This document shows, piece after piece, positions 17,458-25,649 of a stretch of DNA of 64,000 nucleotides (position 1 is its first letter; each line of letters starts with the position of its first letter). Source of the DNA: an uncultured Angelakisella sp. (GTDB lineage: Bacteria > Bacillota > Clostridia > Oscillospirales > Ruminococcaceae). Location of the stretch: assembly GCA_934524965.1 (NCBI GenBank), contig CAKSYU010000005.1:1-64000 (forward strand). The letters are read 5' to 3'. The position numbers and the translations under genes were made by a program. The notes beneath the pieces were generated by a model. It saw only the letters and a program-made list of their open reading frames with translations, was not told where the DNA came from and did no database searches.

Positions 17458-18279
17458 TTAAGTCAGGCGCTTGCGCAGGGCATGGCTGATCCCCTCGATG
17501 ATGAGCACGGTGATAAAGAGGACAATGAGGATCATGCCAAGGCTGTCATATTCGCGCCAGCCGATTTTTTCATTCATGATAAGTCCCAGACCGCCGGCGC
17601 CCACATAGCCCAGAATGGAGGCATAGCGGACATTGCCCTCCAGACAGAAGAGCGAGACGGAAAGGTAGGTGGGCAGCACCTGCGGGAATACCGCGGTGGT
17701 AAAGGCGCGCATACGGGTGGCGCCCAGCGCCTCCATCGCCTCAAAGGGTCCCATATCCACGGTCTCGATGACCTCGAAGAGCTGCTTGCCCACATAGGCA
17801 AAGGTGAACACGGCAATGGCACAGGTGCCTGCCATGGTGCCCAAGCCGAAGATGTAGGTGGCGATAAGCGCACAGACCAGCGTGGGCAGGGTGCGCACCA
17901 GACTGAGGAACAGCCGCACGACCGAGACCACAAAACGGTTGGTGACGATATTGCTGGCGGCGGCGATGGCAAAGGGAACGGCAAGCACCGCGCCGATAAA
18001 GGAGCCGAGGAAGGACATCTTGATGGTATCCCACAGCGGCGACCAGATTTTGGAGAGATAGGCGGTATTGGGCGGGAACATGGCGACCAGGATATCGAAG
18101 AACTTGCTGCCCTTTTTGACCAGAACCGTGAAATTAAAGCCAGTGATGCGGACGGAGACCGCCCCCAGCAGCAGAATGATGAGAAGCACGAGCCACGCAC
18201 GGCTGCGCTTTTCCTCTACCACGGCGCCGCTGGGCAGGGTGTAGCGGCGGGGCTTGAAGATGCGGTCATAAAGGCTCAT
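17458..18279 (-). CDS. phnE1: Phosphonate-type ABC transporter permease PhnE (first)
   Basis: This 273-residue permease is of the PhnE family. A cytosolic N-terminus (KPRRYTLPSGAVVEEKRSR) precedes the first helix (AWLVLLIILLLGAVSV). The EAA loop reads ETVDMGPFEAMEALGATRMRAFTTAVFPQVLPTYL. Its ATG overlaps the end of phnC by four bases, and the second permease follows 13 nt later, so phnC-phnE1-phnE2 is a tight operon. The sequence fits the phosphonate/phosphite uptake class; substrate specificity lies in PhnD. Confidence 0.88.
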   Translation of the reverse strand: MSLYDRIFKPRRYTLPSGAVVEEKRSRAWLVLLIILLLGAVSVRITGFNFTVLVKKGSKFFDILVAMFPPNTAYLSKIWSPLWDTIKMSFLGSFIGAVLAVPFAIAAASNIVTNRFVVSVVRLFLSLVRTLPTLVCALIATYIFGLGTMAGTCAIAVFTFAYVGKQLFEVIETVDMGPFEAMEALGATRMRAFTTAVFPQVLPTYLSVSLFCLEGNVRYASILGYVGAGGLGLIMNEKIGWREYDSLGMILIVLFITVLIIEGISHALRKRLT

Positions 18280-19034
18280 GCGGTCGCCTCCGTTTCCGGT
18301 TCTTCGCCGTAGATGGCATCGAGAACGGTCTGATCCACCTGCTTGGAGGGACCGTCGTAAACAATGCGTCCGGCACGGATCCCGATGATGCGGTCGGCGT
18401 ATTCGATCGCCAGCTCCACATGGTGGATATTGAGCAGAATGGAGATGCCCATTTCCTTATTGATGCGGACGAAATCCTGCATGACCTGACGGGCGGTGAC
18501 AGGGTCCAGCGCGGCGACAGGCTCATCTGCCAGAATGATGCGGGGATCCTGCGTTAGGGTGCGCGCCAGCGCCACACGCTGCTGCTGACCGCCGGAGAGC
18601 TGATCGGCGCGGATGTATGCCTTATCCAGAATGCCGACCTTATCAAGCGATTCCAGCGCCTTCATTTTGTCCTCCCGACGGAAAACGCCCAGCAGCACCC
18701 GCCAGAAGGGCATATCCGGCACGCAGGCGGAAAGCACATTCTTGATGACGGTGGTGCGGGTGACCAGATTGAAGGACTGGAACACCATGCCGATGCCGCG
18801 GCGGAAGCGGCGCAGGCTTTTGCCGGAAAGGGTGCTGACATCGATGCCGTTGACGGTGAGGGTGCCGGAGGTGATGCGGTGCATACGGTTGACGGAACGC
18901 AGCAGGGTGGATTTACCGGCGCCGGAGCGACCGATAATGGCGACGAATTCGCCATCCTGAATAGTCAGGTTCACATCGTCCAGCCCCACCGTGCCGTTGG
19001 GGTACACCTTGGATACATGGTCAAATTGAATCAT
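18276..19034 (-). CDS. phnC: Phosphonate-type ABC transporter ATPase PhnC
   Basis: This ATPase subunit of about 252 residues has Walker A (GRSGAGKST), a Q-loop (GMVFQSFNLVTRTTVIKNVL), the signature LSGGQQQRVALARTL and Walker B (IILADEPVAALDP), followed by the PhnC-typical HHVELAIEYADRIIGIRAGRIVYDG. The start at 19034 (MIQFDHVSK) has AGAGGAG upstream; a longer in-frame extension to 19103 has no support. An intrinsic terminator lies between phnD and this gene, so its expression is probably lower than that of the binding protein. Confidence 0.92.
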   Translation of the reverse strand: MIQFDHVSKVYPNGTVGLDDVNLTIQDGEFVAIIGRSGAGKSTLLRSVNRMHRITSGTLTVNGIDVSTLSGKSLRRFRRGIGMVFQSFNLVTRTTVIKNVLSACVPDMPFWRVLLGVFRREDKMKALESLDKVGILDKAYIRADQLSGGQQQRVALARTLTQDPRIILADEPVAALDPVTARQVMQDFVRINKEMGISILLNIHHVELAIEYADRIIGIRAGRIVYDGPSKQVDQTVLDAIYGEEPETEATA

Positions 19035-19117
19035 ACGGACTCCTCTTTTGCTGATATGATAGAATACGGTTTTTCCCTGACCGGAACCCGCGTCGGGCAA
19101 CACGGGCTCCGGTCAGA

Positions 19118-19175
19118 GAAAAAGGCGGGGAGGACCGCACAGCGAAAAGCAGGGTGCTGTGCTTGTCCTCCCCGC
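19118..19175 (-). terminator. Partial terminator between phnD and phnC
   Basis: An 11-bp stem (19125-19135/19165-19175) is topped by a second 7-bp stem (19137-19143/19156-19162) and followed on the minus strand by CTTTTTC. It sits just after the phnD stop and would let most transcripts end after the abundant binding protein. Confidence 0.75.
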
Positions 19176-19206
19176 ATATGGGATAGGGAATGGAAAACCG
19201 AAAGGT

Positions 19207-20256
19207 TTAGTTGGCGGCGCTCAGCTCCTGAATGAGCTTCTGGGCGGCGCGCTCGCTGTCATAATCGGAAGCCTGCGCCTTCTGATAACCGTTGTGGCTG
19301 TAGATGGCGATGACCTGCTTGCCGGCATCGGTATTGCCGATGTTGATAAAGGCGTTCTGCAGGGCGGCGATCAGCTCGTCGGTCATGATCTCGGAGTTCT
19401 TGCTGACGGAGATGGTGTCATTGTAGATGGGGGCGGTAACGCCTACCACACCGGTCTCCTCCCAGATGGAAGCCTCACGGCCGAACTCGCTGTTCCAGCG
19501 CTCGGCATAGTCGCGGCGGGCATCGGCATAGGTCACCAGAACATCGACCTGACCGGAAGCCAGACGGGCAAAGGCGCTGGCATAGGAATCGGACTGTACG
19601 GCGCTGGCGAGATCGGAGATGCCCTTGCCGTAATGATCCTGCAGCCACAGGGCGGGATAGATGTAACCGGCGGGGGAAGAAGTGCCCATAACGCTCCAGT
19701 TGGCGCTGTTCAGGTCTTCCCAGGTCAGCGCTTCGCCATTATTGACCTTGGCGAGCAGCTCCTGACCCTTATCGGAGGGACCGGCGATCATGAGAGCGCG
19801 GTAGGAGACCGCCTGCTTCTCGGAAGCCTCGGTGGGCTGACCATCGTTCCAGTCCTTCGCATCATCAAAATCCTTGCTGAGACCGTTGCGGGTAGCGGTG
19901 AGAATGACCTCAGCGCCGTCATCGTACAGAACATAGGTGCCGCCGGGGATCAGACCCACATCGATGGTGCCGGCTTCCAGACCCTCGCCGACAGCCTCAT
20001 AAGTGGTGCCGACAGTGATCTCGACCTCGCCGACCTCGTAGCCTTCCTTCGCCAGCTCAGCCTTGAGCATTTCCTTCAGGGGCTCGGTGACGGTGATGAT
20101 CTCGGAAGGCTCACGGGAAGGAACGAAAGCGACCTTGAGGGTCTCGATCTTCTTCGCGTCAGTCGTGCCGCCGGCGTTGTTATCCTTGTCGCCGCAGCCG
20201 ACCATCATGCTGAGAACCATAACGAGTACCAGCAAAAGTGCGAACAGCTTTTTCAT
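19207..20256 (-). CDS. phnD: Phosphate/phosphonate-binding lipoprotein PhnD
   Basis: This is the substrate-binding lipoprotein of the phn transporter, 349 residues from the ATG at 20256. The start is chosen because GGAGG lies 8 nt before it; a 9-residue longer frame begins with that same ribosome-binding region. A lipoprotein signal (KKLFALLLVLVMVLSMMVGC) ends in the lipobox cysteine. The mature part shows periplasmic-binding-protein features of the PhnD family (LKVAFVPSREPSEIITVTEPLKEML, GLIPGGTYVL, VLVTYADARRDY). The ligand cannot be read from sequence. Confidence 0.9.
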   Translation of the reverse strand: MKKLFALLLVLVMVLSMMVGCGDKDNNAGGTTDAKKIETLKVAFVPSREPSEIITVTEPLKEMLKAELAKEGYEVGEVEITVGTTYEAVGEGLEAGTIDVGLIPGGTYVLYDDGAEVILTATRNGLSKDFDDAKDWNDGQPTEASEKQAVSYRALMIAGPSDKGQELLAKVNNGEALTWEDLNSANWSVMGTSSPAGYIYPALWLQDHYGKGISDLASAVQSDSYASAFARLASGQVDVLVTYADARRDYAERWNSEFGREASIWEETGVVGVTAPIYNDTISVSKNSEIMTDELIAALQNAFINIGNTDAGKQVIAIYSHNGYQKAQASDYDSERAAQKLIQELSAAN

Positions 20257-20352
20257 TTGTTTTTCCTCCATAAATTTCTTCATAGCCTTATTTGCCCGCG
20301 GGGTGCGGGCAGCTCCTTCGGTGAAGCAGAACGGACAGCCTGCCCCACTGTT

Positions 20353-20361
20353 CCCAGTATA
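20353..20361 (-). promoter_or_regulatory. Extended -10 promoter of phnD
   Basis: On the minus strand TG-T-TATACT (TATACT at 20361-20356) forms an extended -10. No good -35 is visible 17 nt upstream, consistent with an activated or weak promoter. It lies about 95 nt before phnD. Confidence 0.5.
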
Positions 20362-20411
20362 ACATGCTGCCCGACGAAATTTTTTTCTGTTTGGGTAAAA
20401 AAAGTATTATA

Positions 20412-21170
20412 TTACGGGGCCCTGTCGCGGTCAAAGCGCTCGAAATAGATGGCGATGAGATCCTCGAACGCTAAAATGACATGCCCGAAGAACGGATTTG
20501 GCAGGCTGCCCACCAGCGTCTGCTTGGAGCCATCGATGACAAAGACGATATCGGCAAGGCTGGCAAGGGCGGAGTCACCGCGCTTGGTAAAAGCCATGAT
20601 CTTGTGCCCGTGCTGGCGGGCGTGGCGCACGTCGTTCAGCACCGGTTCGGTCTCACCGCTTTGGCTGACGGCGAACATGACCGAAGGCTCGCTGCTGCCG
20701 GTAAGCTGGTGGGCGTCCTGAAAGAGCATATAATCGTAGAAATGGACATTATTGAACACCATAAAGCCGCAGATGGAAAGCCGCTGCGCGATGTAGGAGC
20801 CGACGATATTGGAAAAGCCGGCACCGGTGGTGAACATCTTTTCCCGATGGGAGGCGGAAAGAAGCCCGCAGAAATCGTCGATCAGCTCCTCGGAATAGTT
20901 GTCAATGAGGTTCTTGAGGTTTTCGGCGTTGCGGCGCTCGCCCCGCCCGTTCAGCTGGCGGCTGAGGTAGTAGTACAGCTCGCTGTATCCCTCAAAGCCC
21001 AACCGCTTACACATTTTGACAATGGTGGCGGTGGAAACAAAGTTCTCGGTGGCGATCTGCTGAATGCCGACCCGCTTTTCCCCGCGCTCCAGGTGCGCGG
21101 CGATGCTGGTGATGATCTTCTGCTCGTCCTCCGAGAGCAGATTGGTCAGTAAAAAATAATTATCGCCCAT
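20412..21170 (-). CDS. RpiR/MurR family transcriptional regulator
   Basis: This 252-residue regulator has an N-terminal RpiR helix-turn-helix (IQQIATENFVSTATIVKMCKRLGFEGYSELYYYL, residues 40-74) and a C-terminal SIS domain (about residues 110-240, VMFAVSQSGETEPVLNDVRHARQHGHKIMAFT) that usually senses a sugar phosphate. It lies directly upstream of phnD in the same orientation and is the obvious candidate regulator of the phn operon. Pairing an RpiR regulator with a phosphonate-type transporter hints at a phosphorylated organic substrate (inference). Confidence 0.85.
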   Translation of the reverse strand: MGDNYFLLTNLLSEDEQKIITSIAAHLERGEKRVGIQQIATENFVSTATIVKMCKRLGFEGYSELYYYLSRQLNGRGERRNAENLKNLIDNYSEELIDDFCGLLSASHREKMFTTGAGFSNIVGSYIAQRLSICGFMVFNNVHFYDYMLFQDAHQLTGSSEPSVMFAVSQSGETEPVLNDVRHARQHGHKIMAFTKRGDSALASLADIVFVIDGSKQTLVGSLPNPFFGHVILAFEDLIAIYFERFDRDRAP

Positions 21171-21348
21171 GTGCAGCCGTCCTTTCCGAGAGAGCCTTTG
21201 TCGCCCTTTTACAACTTATTATAGCACCCGAAAACAGGGAGTTCTACCGTTTAATTGTAAAATGCAAATCACAAAAGGGAACAGAAGGTGTTGCGGAATG
21301 CCCTTTTGGTCGTTTATAATAATAAAAAAGGAAAACGGAGGGAAAACG

Positions 21349-21933
21349 ATGAAGAAACTGTTTGCGGCAGCGGCGGCGCTGTGTCTTTTGCTGGCGGTGG
21401 GTTGCGGCGCGGAGAAAAAACCGGAGATCCCCGAGGGCTGGCAGCAGGTGGATTTTGTGTGGAACCGGGAGGACGGCGCCCGCCTGACCCTTTCGACAAT
21501 ACTGCCGGAGGAATGGGACAAGGACAGTATAAACGGGAACGGCGGCATCTACGAGAATCTCCGCTACGAGCTTTCCATTGACGATAAGGACCAATGGAAG
21601 ATGGCGGGCAGCCACGGCGTGGTAGCGGTGCTGGAGGAGGGGCAAACCCTGCAGAATGTGGAGATCGACGCGGGCTATCCCCTTGGGTGCCTGTCTGTCG
21701 AGTATGTTACGATCGGCGACAGAACCTACCGCAAGGAAAATATCCCGATCGACGCCAAAGGCTCCCACATGCCAGCAGGGGAATTGGCTTACGCGAATGT
21801 CTACTATTTCTGCGTCGATGAGTATCTGCTGGACTTCTTCATCTATTACAGCGGGCAGGGCATCAGTGAGGAGGACTATGACCACGCCCAGCAGGAGACG
21901 ATCCTTTCCAACCTCACGGTCAGTTTTTCGTGA
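21349..21933 (+). CDS. Small lipoprotein, unknown function
   Basis: This 194-residue secreted lipoprotein starts at the ATG at 21349 behind GGAGGGAAAAC. The signal peptide KKLFAAAAALCLLLAVGC ends with a lipobox cysteine. The mature domain has a mixed alpha/beta composition with many aromatic and acidic residues and no motif I recognise. It stands alone between the RpiR gene, divergent on the left, and the convergent UroD gene. A bidirectional terminator follows. The earlier in-frame extension overlaps the RpiR promoter region and is not believed. Confidence 0.7.
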   Translation: MKKLFAAAAALCLLLAVGCGAEKKPEIPEGWQQVDFVWNREDGARLTLSTILPEEWDKDSINGNGGIYENLRYELSIDDKDQWKMAGSHGVVAVLEEGQTLQNVEIDAGYPLGCLSVEYVTIGDRTYRKENIPIDAKGSHMPAGELAYANVYYFCVDEYLLDFFIYYSGQGISEEDYDHAQQETILSNLTVSFS

Positions 21934-21951
21934 GGAAAAGCAGAAAAATAG

Positions 21952-21990
21952 AATTCCCCTCTCCGGTAAAACGGGGAGGGGAATTTTTTG
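21952..21990. terminator. Bidirectional terminator
   Basis: A 13-bp stem (21952-21964/21973-21985, one T-G) with an 8-nt loop and T runs on both strands ends both the lipoprotein gene (+) and the UroD-family gene (-). Confidence 0.85.
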
Positions 21991-21996
21991 TAAAAG

Positions 21997-23016
21997 TCAG
22001 GCGTTTTTCATCTTGTCCCGATAGAACTCATCAATGGCGGCAAAGAAAGCATCGATATTTTCCCATTTGCATGTGGGCGGCATATCGCAGCCGGAGGAAA
22101 TGACAAAATTCGGCCACCGGTCGCAGGCGGCAAGGATCTCCTTGGTATTGGCGGCAACACCTTCCGGTGTGCCGACGACGAACTGCTCCGCGGGGGCGAC
22201 ATTGCCCATAATGAGACTGTCGGACGGCATCAGGGGGACGATATCCTCCATCTTGATGCAGTTGCCGAAGTGGTAGCCTTCGGCATGGAACGCGCCCAGA
22301 TCCTCTGCCATCTTGGTGACGCTTTCGCCGCAGTTATGGTAGACACAGACATATTCCCGACACTGCACGGCATCAATGACCGCCTTGGTGTAGGGGTGAG
22401 AAAGCTTCCGTGCCAGACGCGGGGAGATCAGTCCGGTCGTCGGTTCCGCCAGAACAAAGCCATCGGCACCGGCTTCCTTGTATGCCCTGGCGTAGCTAAT
22501 GATGAATTCGGTCGCCTTTTCCATAACGATCCTGACGGTATCGGGATCGGTAACGCTGGCAGTCATCAGCTCGGACATACCCATCAGCCGTCCGGCAAGG
22601 GTGTAGGGACCAATGATACCGGCGAATACGGGACGGTCGGTGATAAGCTTTTTTGCCTTGCGGATCGCGTCAATATAGATCTGTGTGCGTCCGCTGCCGA
22701 CGGCGGGTACCTGCAGGGCTTCGGCATCGGCGCGGTTATGCACCACCACATTGGTAACAGAGGGAATGGCGTCTTCGTAGATATCCACCGCGCCGCCGAA
22801 GCACTCGGTCTCCACGGTGAGATCCATCATGCTGAGGGCCGCCAGTGTGGGCAGACGGTCGGCAAGCAGCTTCATGCCCTTTGCCAGCGTGTCACTGTCG
22901 CTGATCAGCTCCCGCACGCTGATGCCCATGAGCTTGGTCACGGGGAAAGAAAGCACAGGAATTCCGCGCTTGACGGGATTGTTGATGACATTCATTTTCC
23001 ATTGCAGCATATCCAT
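21997..23016 (-). CDS. UroD-family methylcobamide methyltransferase (MtaA/MtbA-like)
   Basis: This 339-residue protein is of the uroporphyrinogen decarboxylase superfamily, in the branch of zinc-dependent methyltransferases (MtaA, MtbA, CmuA). These move methyl groups between corrinoid proteins and a thiol or folate acceptor. The predicted zinc ligands are all present: His227 and Cys229 in VYHNCG, and Cys310 in SSGCDMPP. The true UroD signature is absent, so haem synthesis is unlikely. It follows the radical SAM gene by about 40 nt on the minus strand. The acceptor is not known; coenzyme M is not expected in Clostridia. Confidence 0.82.
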   Translation of the reverse strand: MDMLQWKMNVINNPVKRGIPVLSFPVTKLMGISVRELISDSDTLAKGMKLLADRLPTLAALSMMDLTVETECFGGAVDIYEDAIPSVTNVVVHNRADAEALQVPAVGSGRTQIYIDAIRKAKKLITDRPVFAGIIGPYTLAGRLMGMSELMTASVTDPDTVRIVMEKATEFIISYARAYKEAGADGFVLAEPTTGLISPRLARKLSHPYTKAVIDAVQCREYVCVYHNCGESVTKMAEDLGAFHAEGYHFGNCIKMEDIVPLMPSDSLIMGNVAPAEQFVVGTPEGVAANTKEILAACDRWPNFVISSGCDMPPTCKWENIDAFFAAIDEFYRDKMKNA

Positions 23017-23056
23017 TTGGGAATACCTCCTATGTATGATAGTGATCGACCGATGA

Positions 23057-24103
23057 TCAGAAATCGGAATCGGTTTTCTTGAGATAGTCGTAATTCAGCC
23101 GGACGGAGGAACCGTCGCCCTTGAGCAGGCTGGTAAAGCCGCACTCAAACATCAGCTTGCGGCAGCGTGCCATATCCCAGCCCCGTGCCTTGGAGGTATC
23201 CAAAGCGGTATCGCGGGGGTTGGCGCCGGTTTCGGCAGTGATAAAGTTGGCGCCGGAAAGGTAACCGGCTTCGCATGGCTCGTGAACGCCGAAGATCTTG
23301 GCGGTTTCTACCGAGGCGTAGGCAAGACCGACGCAGCCCATCATGTGCGCCATCTTCAGGTCGCTGATCTGTCCCATTGCTTCAAACGGGGTGCCGGGCA
23401 CGGCGGTGCGCTTCATGGCACCGAACTGGGTGACGCCCAGCTCCACGCAGCGGTAGATCTCTTCAGTGATCTCATCAAGGGTGGTCTCAGGTCCGATCGG
23501 CTCGCAGCAGCTGAAAAGATCCAAGCCGGCCTGCCGGATAAACCGCATGGACTGCACGCGGGTGGTAGGGTCCAGACTGGTATTGACACCCTCGCCGATG
23601 CGATGAACATGATAAGCGCCGCTGGCGCCAGCCGCCTTGATATCCTTGTAGAACTGCAGGTCGTTATCACCTGTGTTGATCCAGATCTGCGTGGTGAGCG
23701 GCGCGATGCTGCGGGCATAGCGCACCATATCCAGCAGATACTCCTTATCGGTATCCGCCATGGTCATCAGGTACAGACCGAACAGGTCATCGTAGCGGGT
23801 AAAGCTCTCGATGGTCTCCCGGACCGTTTCGCGGCTGACCTGGAAAGACGGCACGCAGGTGTGATCCCGCCCGAAGGAGCAGAATTTGCAGTTGGCATCG
23901 CAGGGGTGGATATCCACACCAATCTGCGCAATGATGACGCCGGCATTGCCGGTTTTCTCCCGAATGATGCGGTCGGACATGGCGCGGATCTGCGCCGACT
24001 CATAGGAATATTCGGGACAGTACACCAGGGTGCGCAGTTCCGCCTTGGTCAGGCGCTCCCGGCGGTATGCTTTTTCCAGAATGGGCTGAATATTAGGACT
24101 CAT
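23057..24103 (-). CDS. Radical SAM protein, BioB/PylB/HmdB-like
   Basis: This 348-residue radical SAM enzyme has the cluster motif CDANCKFC (Cys68, Cys72, Cys75) and the TIM-barrel and BATS-like C-terminal layout of the biotin synthase/methylornithine synthase/HmdB group. It is not an obvious BioB, since no biotin genes are nearby. PylB is also doubtful, because no other pyrrolysine gene is in the window and the mttB here has no in-frame UAG. It sits directly before the UroD-family gene and behind a palindrome that may be the PadR operator. The product is unknown; a dedicated cofactor or modification for the methyl transfer is possible. Confidence 0.75.
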   Translation of the reverse strand: MSPNIQPILEKAYRRERLTKAELRTLVYCPEYSYESAQIRAMSDRIIREKTGNAGVIIAQIGVDIHPCDANCKFCSFGRDHTCVPSFQVSRETVRETIESFTRYDDLFGLYLMTMADTDKEYLLDMVRYARSIAPLTTQIWINTGDNDLQFYKDIKAAGASGAYHVHRIGEGVNTSLDPTTRVQSMRFIRQAGLDLFSCCEPIGPETTLDEITEEIYRCVELGVTQFGAMKRTAVPGTPFEAMGQISDLKMAHMMGCVGLAYASVETAKIFGVHEPCEAGYLSGANFITAETGANPRDTALDTSKARGWDMARCRKLMFECGFTSLLKGDGSSVRLNYDYLKKTDSDF

Positions 24104-24134
24104 GGGGGGTTCCTCCTTGTTGGCTTGAGTAAAT

Positions 24135-24148
24135 AAGACTTAGTCTAA
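24135..24148. promoter_or_regulatory. Putative PadR operator, upstream of radical SAM gene
   Basis: AGACT-T-AGTCT (24136-24146) is a perfect 5+5 palindrome in the 88-nt gap between padR and the radical SAM gene. A near copy, AGACTTAATCT, lies upstream of the cobW-padR pair at 25580. Confidence 0.5.
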
Positions 24149-24191
24149 TAGAAAAATATAGAAAGATGAGGTACGGAACGGAGCATGTGAT

Positions 24192-24563
24192 TTACAGACC
24201 GCTGACGCAGTCCTCCAGATGGGCGGTCAGCTCCAGAATGTCAACGCCGTACTGCCCCAGCGCGACCGTCCAATTTCTCAGACAGCTTTTCCCCGCGGGG
24301 GTAAGGGCATAGAACTTTTTGGGCGTTTCGCCTACGGTTTCCGCCTGCCATGTGGTAGAGAGCAGGCCGACGCTTTCCAGCTTTTTAAGATAGCGGTAGA
24401 CGCCGGTGGGGTCGGGACGCTTTTGCAGGAACAGCGTGTATTTTTCCAGCTCGCCTACGATCTCCAGCCCATACATCGGGCGGGCAGCGACGATCATAAG
24501 AATGTGCGGCTGAAGGAATTTTTCAAAGTTTTTCCCCATACAGGCGCATTGGGCATCGATCAT
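24192..24563 (-). CDS. PadR family transcriptional regulator
   Basis: This 123-residue regulator has a PadR winged helix (FLQPHILMIVAARPMYGLEIVGELEKY, YRYLKKLESVGLLSTTWQAE, KKFYALTPAGKSCL) and a short C-terminal dimerisation helix. It lies between cobW (23 nt upstream) and the radical SAM gene. Similar palindromes flank the cobW-padR pair on both sides, so it probably controls both its own transcript and the radical SAM-UroD transcript. PadR proteins are usually repressors relieved by a small molecule; the ligand here is unknown. Confidence 0.85.
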   Translation of the reverse strand: MIDAQCACMGKNFEKFLQPHILMIVAARPMYGLEIVGELEKYTLFLQKRPDPTGVYRYLKKLESVGLLSTTWQAETVGETPKKFYALTPAGKSCLRNWTVALGQYGVDILELTAHLEDCVSGL

Positions 24564-24585
24564 ACGGTTCTCCTTATCTTGACGG

Positions 24586-25503
24586 TCACAGGCTCAGTTC
24601 GCCATGCAGCGTTTCCCGCATGGCGGCGGTCACGGCACTTACGATGCGAATCCCAATGCCGGAAATAACAACAAGCTGGGGGGCGGGCAGGGAACGCTTC
24701 CACGGGGTAACGCTGATCTGTTCCCCGACGCAGGAGACCTCCACCGCTCCGTCCGGTGTGTTCAGAAAGCCCTTGATACGGTAGGCAGAACCGGCGATAA
24801 GACCGAGAAATGCGGTAAGATCATGACGGGAGATGGGCTTGCGTTCCCGCAGGACAAGGGTGACGGGGCGGGATTCATAGGTATTGGTGCTTGGCTGCCA
24901 TGCGCCGGTCAGACCGGAAGGGCTTTCCACCGTGCCCCGTATATCAAAGCGGCAGTAGGAGGCGCAGATGATGTGGGCGGTGGGGTTTTCGCTGCGGATC
25001 AGGGTCAGGCACCGGTGGTACTGCTCCTCCGTAAACAGATCGGATTTATTGACGATGACATAATCGGAGGAGGAGACCTGCCGGTTAAGCGCTACCAGCA
25101 GTTCGGACATTTCACAAAAGGTGACGCCATCTACCACGCAGAGTGAATGGGTATAGCGGTACTCCTGCCCCAGATGGGGACGGATCCCCTCCAGAATAGC
25201 GGGCATACTGGCGGGATCTGCCAAGCCGGAGGCTTCGATGAAGAGATACCGAATGTCGCGGTGGGAAAGGCGGATCAAAGTTTCGACAAAGCTTTCCTTG
25301 ATGCAGGCGCAGAAGATGGAGCCGTTGGAGAGCTCCGCCATCTCGATACTGTCCTGCCGCACGATCTCCGCGTCAATGCTGACCGAACCGAATTCATTGA
25401 TGATGACAGCAATTTTTTCTTCTTTGAATTCCTCGATCATAGATCGGAGCAGGGTCGTTTTTCCGGCACCGAGGAATCCGGTAAGCATAATAAGATGGAT
25501 CAA
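24586..25503 (-). CDS. CobW/G3E family GTPase (metallochaperone-like)
   Basis: This 305-residue G3E GTPase has Walker A (TGFLGAGKTT), switch residues in INEFGSVSIDAEIV, Walker B-like FIEASGLADP and the guanine motif VNKSD, plus the C-terminal CobW domain. The usual CxCC metal motif reads FCACIK, retaining two cysteines. CobW proteins deliver zinc or cobalt to client enzymes. Linkage to a zinc-dependent UroD-type methyltransferase and a corrinoid system makes metal insertion for this pathway a reasonable inference. It is the first gene of the cobW-padR-radSAM-uroD run. Confidence 0.85.
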   Translation of the reverse strand: MIHLIMLTGFLGAGKTTLLRSMIEEFKEEKIAVIINEFGSVSIDAEIVRQDSIEMAELSNGSIFCACIKESFVETLIRLSHRDIRYLFIEASGLADPASMPAILEGIRPHLGQEYRYTHSLCVVDGVTFCEMSELLVALNRQVSSSDYVIVNKSDLFTEEQYHRCLTLIRSENPTAHIICASYCRFDIRGTVESPSGLTGAWQPSTNTYESRPVTLVLRERKPISRHDLTAFLGLIAGSAYRIKGFLNTPDGAVEVSCVGEQISVTPWKRSLPAPQLVVISGIGIRIVSAVTAAMRETLHGELSL

Positions 25504-25578
25504 ACCGTGCAGGCACCTCCTTTGCCGAATGGAATATATAATTAAGTGAATGATCGGAAGAAAGAATGGGTGATGGAT

Positions 25579-25591
25579 TAGACTTAATCTA
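25579..25591. promoter_or_regulatory. Putative PadR operator, upstream of cobW-padR
   Basis: TAGACTTAATCTA, an imperfect palindrome (one mismatched pair), lies about 76 nt upstream of the cobW start and matches the site at 24136 in 10 of 11 core positions. Confidence 0.5.
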
Positions 25592-25649
25592 TATGATGGG
25601 CGGACGCTGCGGGATATCGGCTGGCGCCCATATCCCGTAACGCAGGGGA

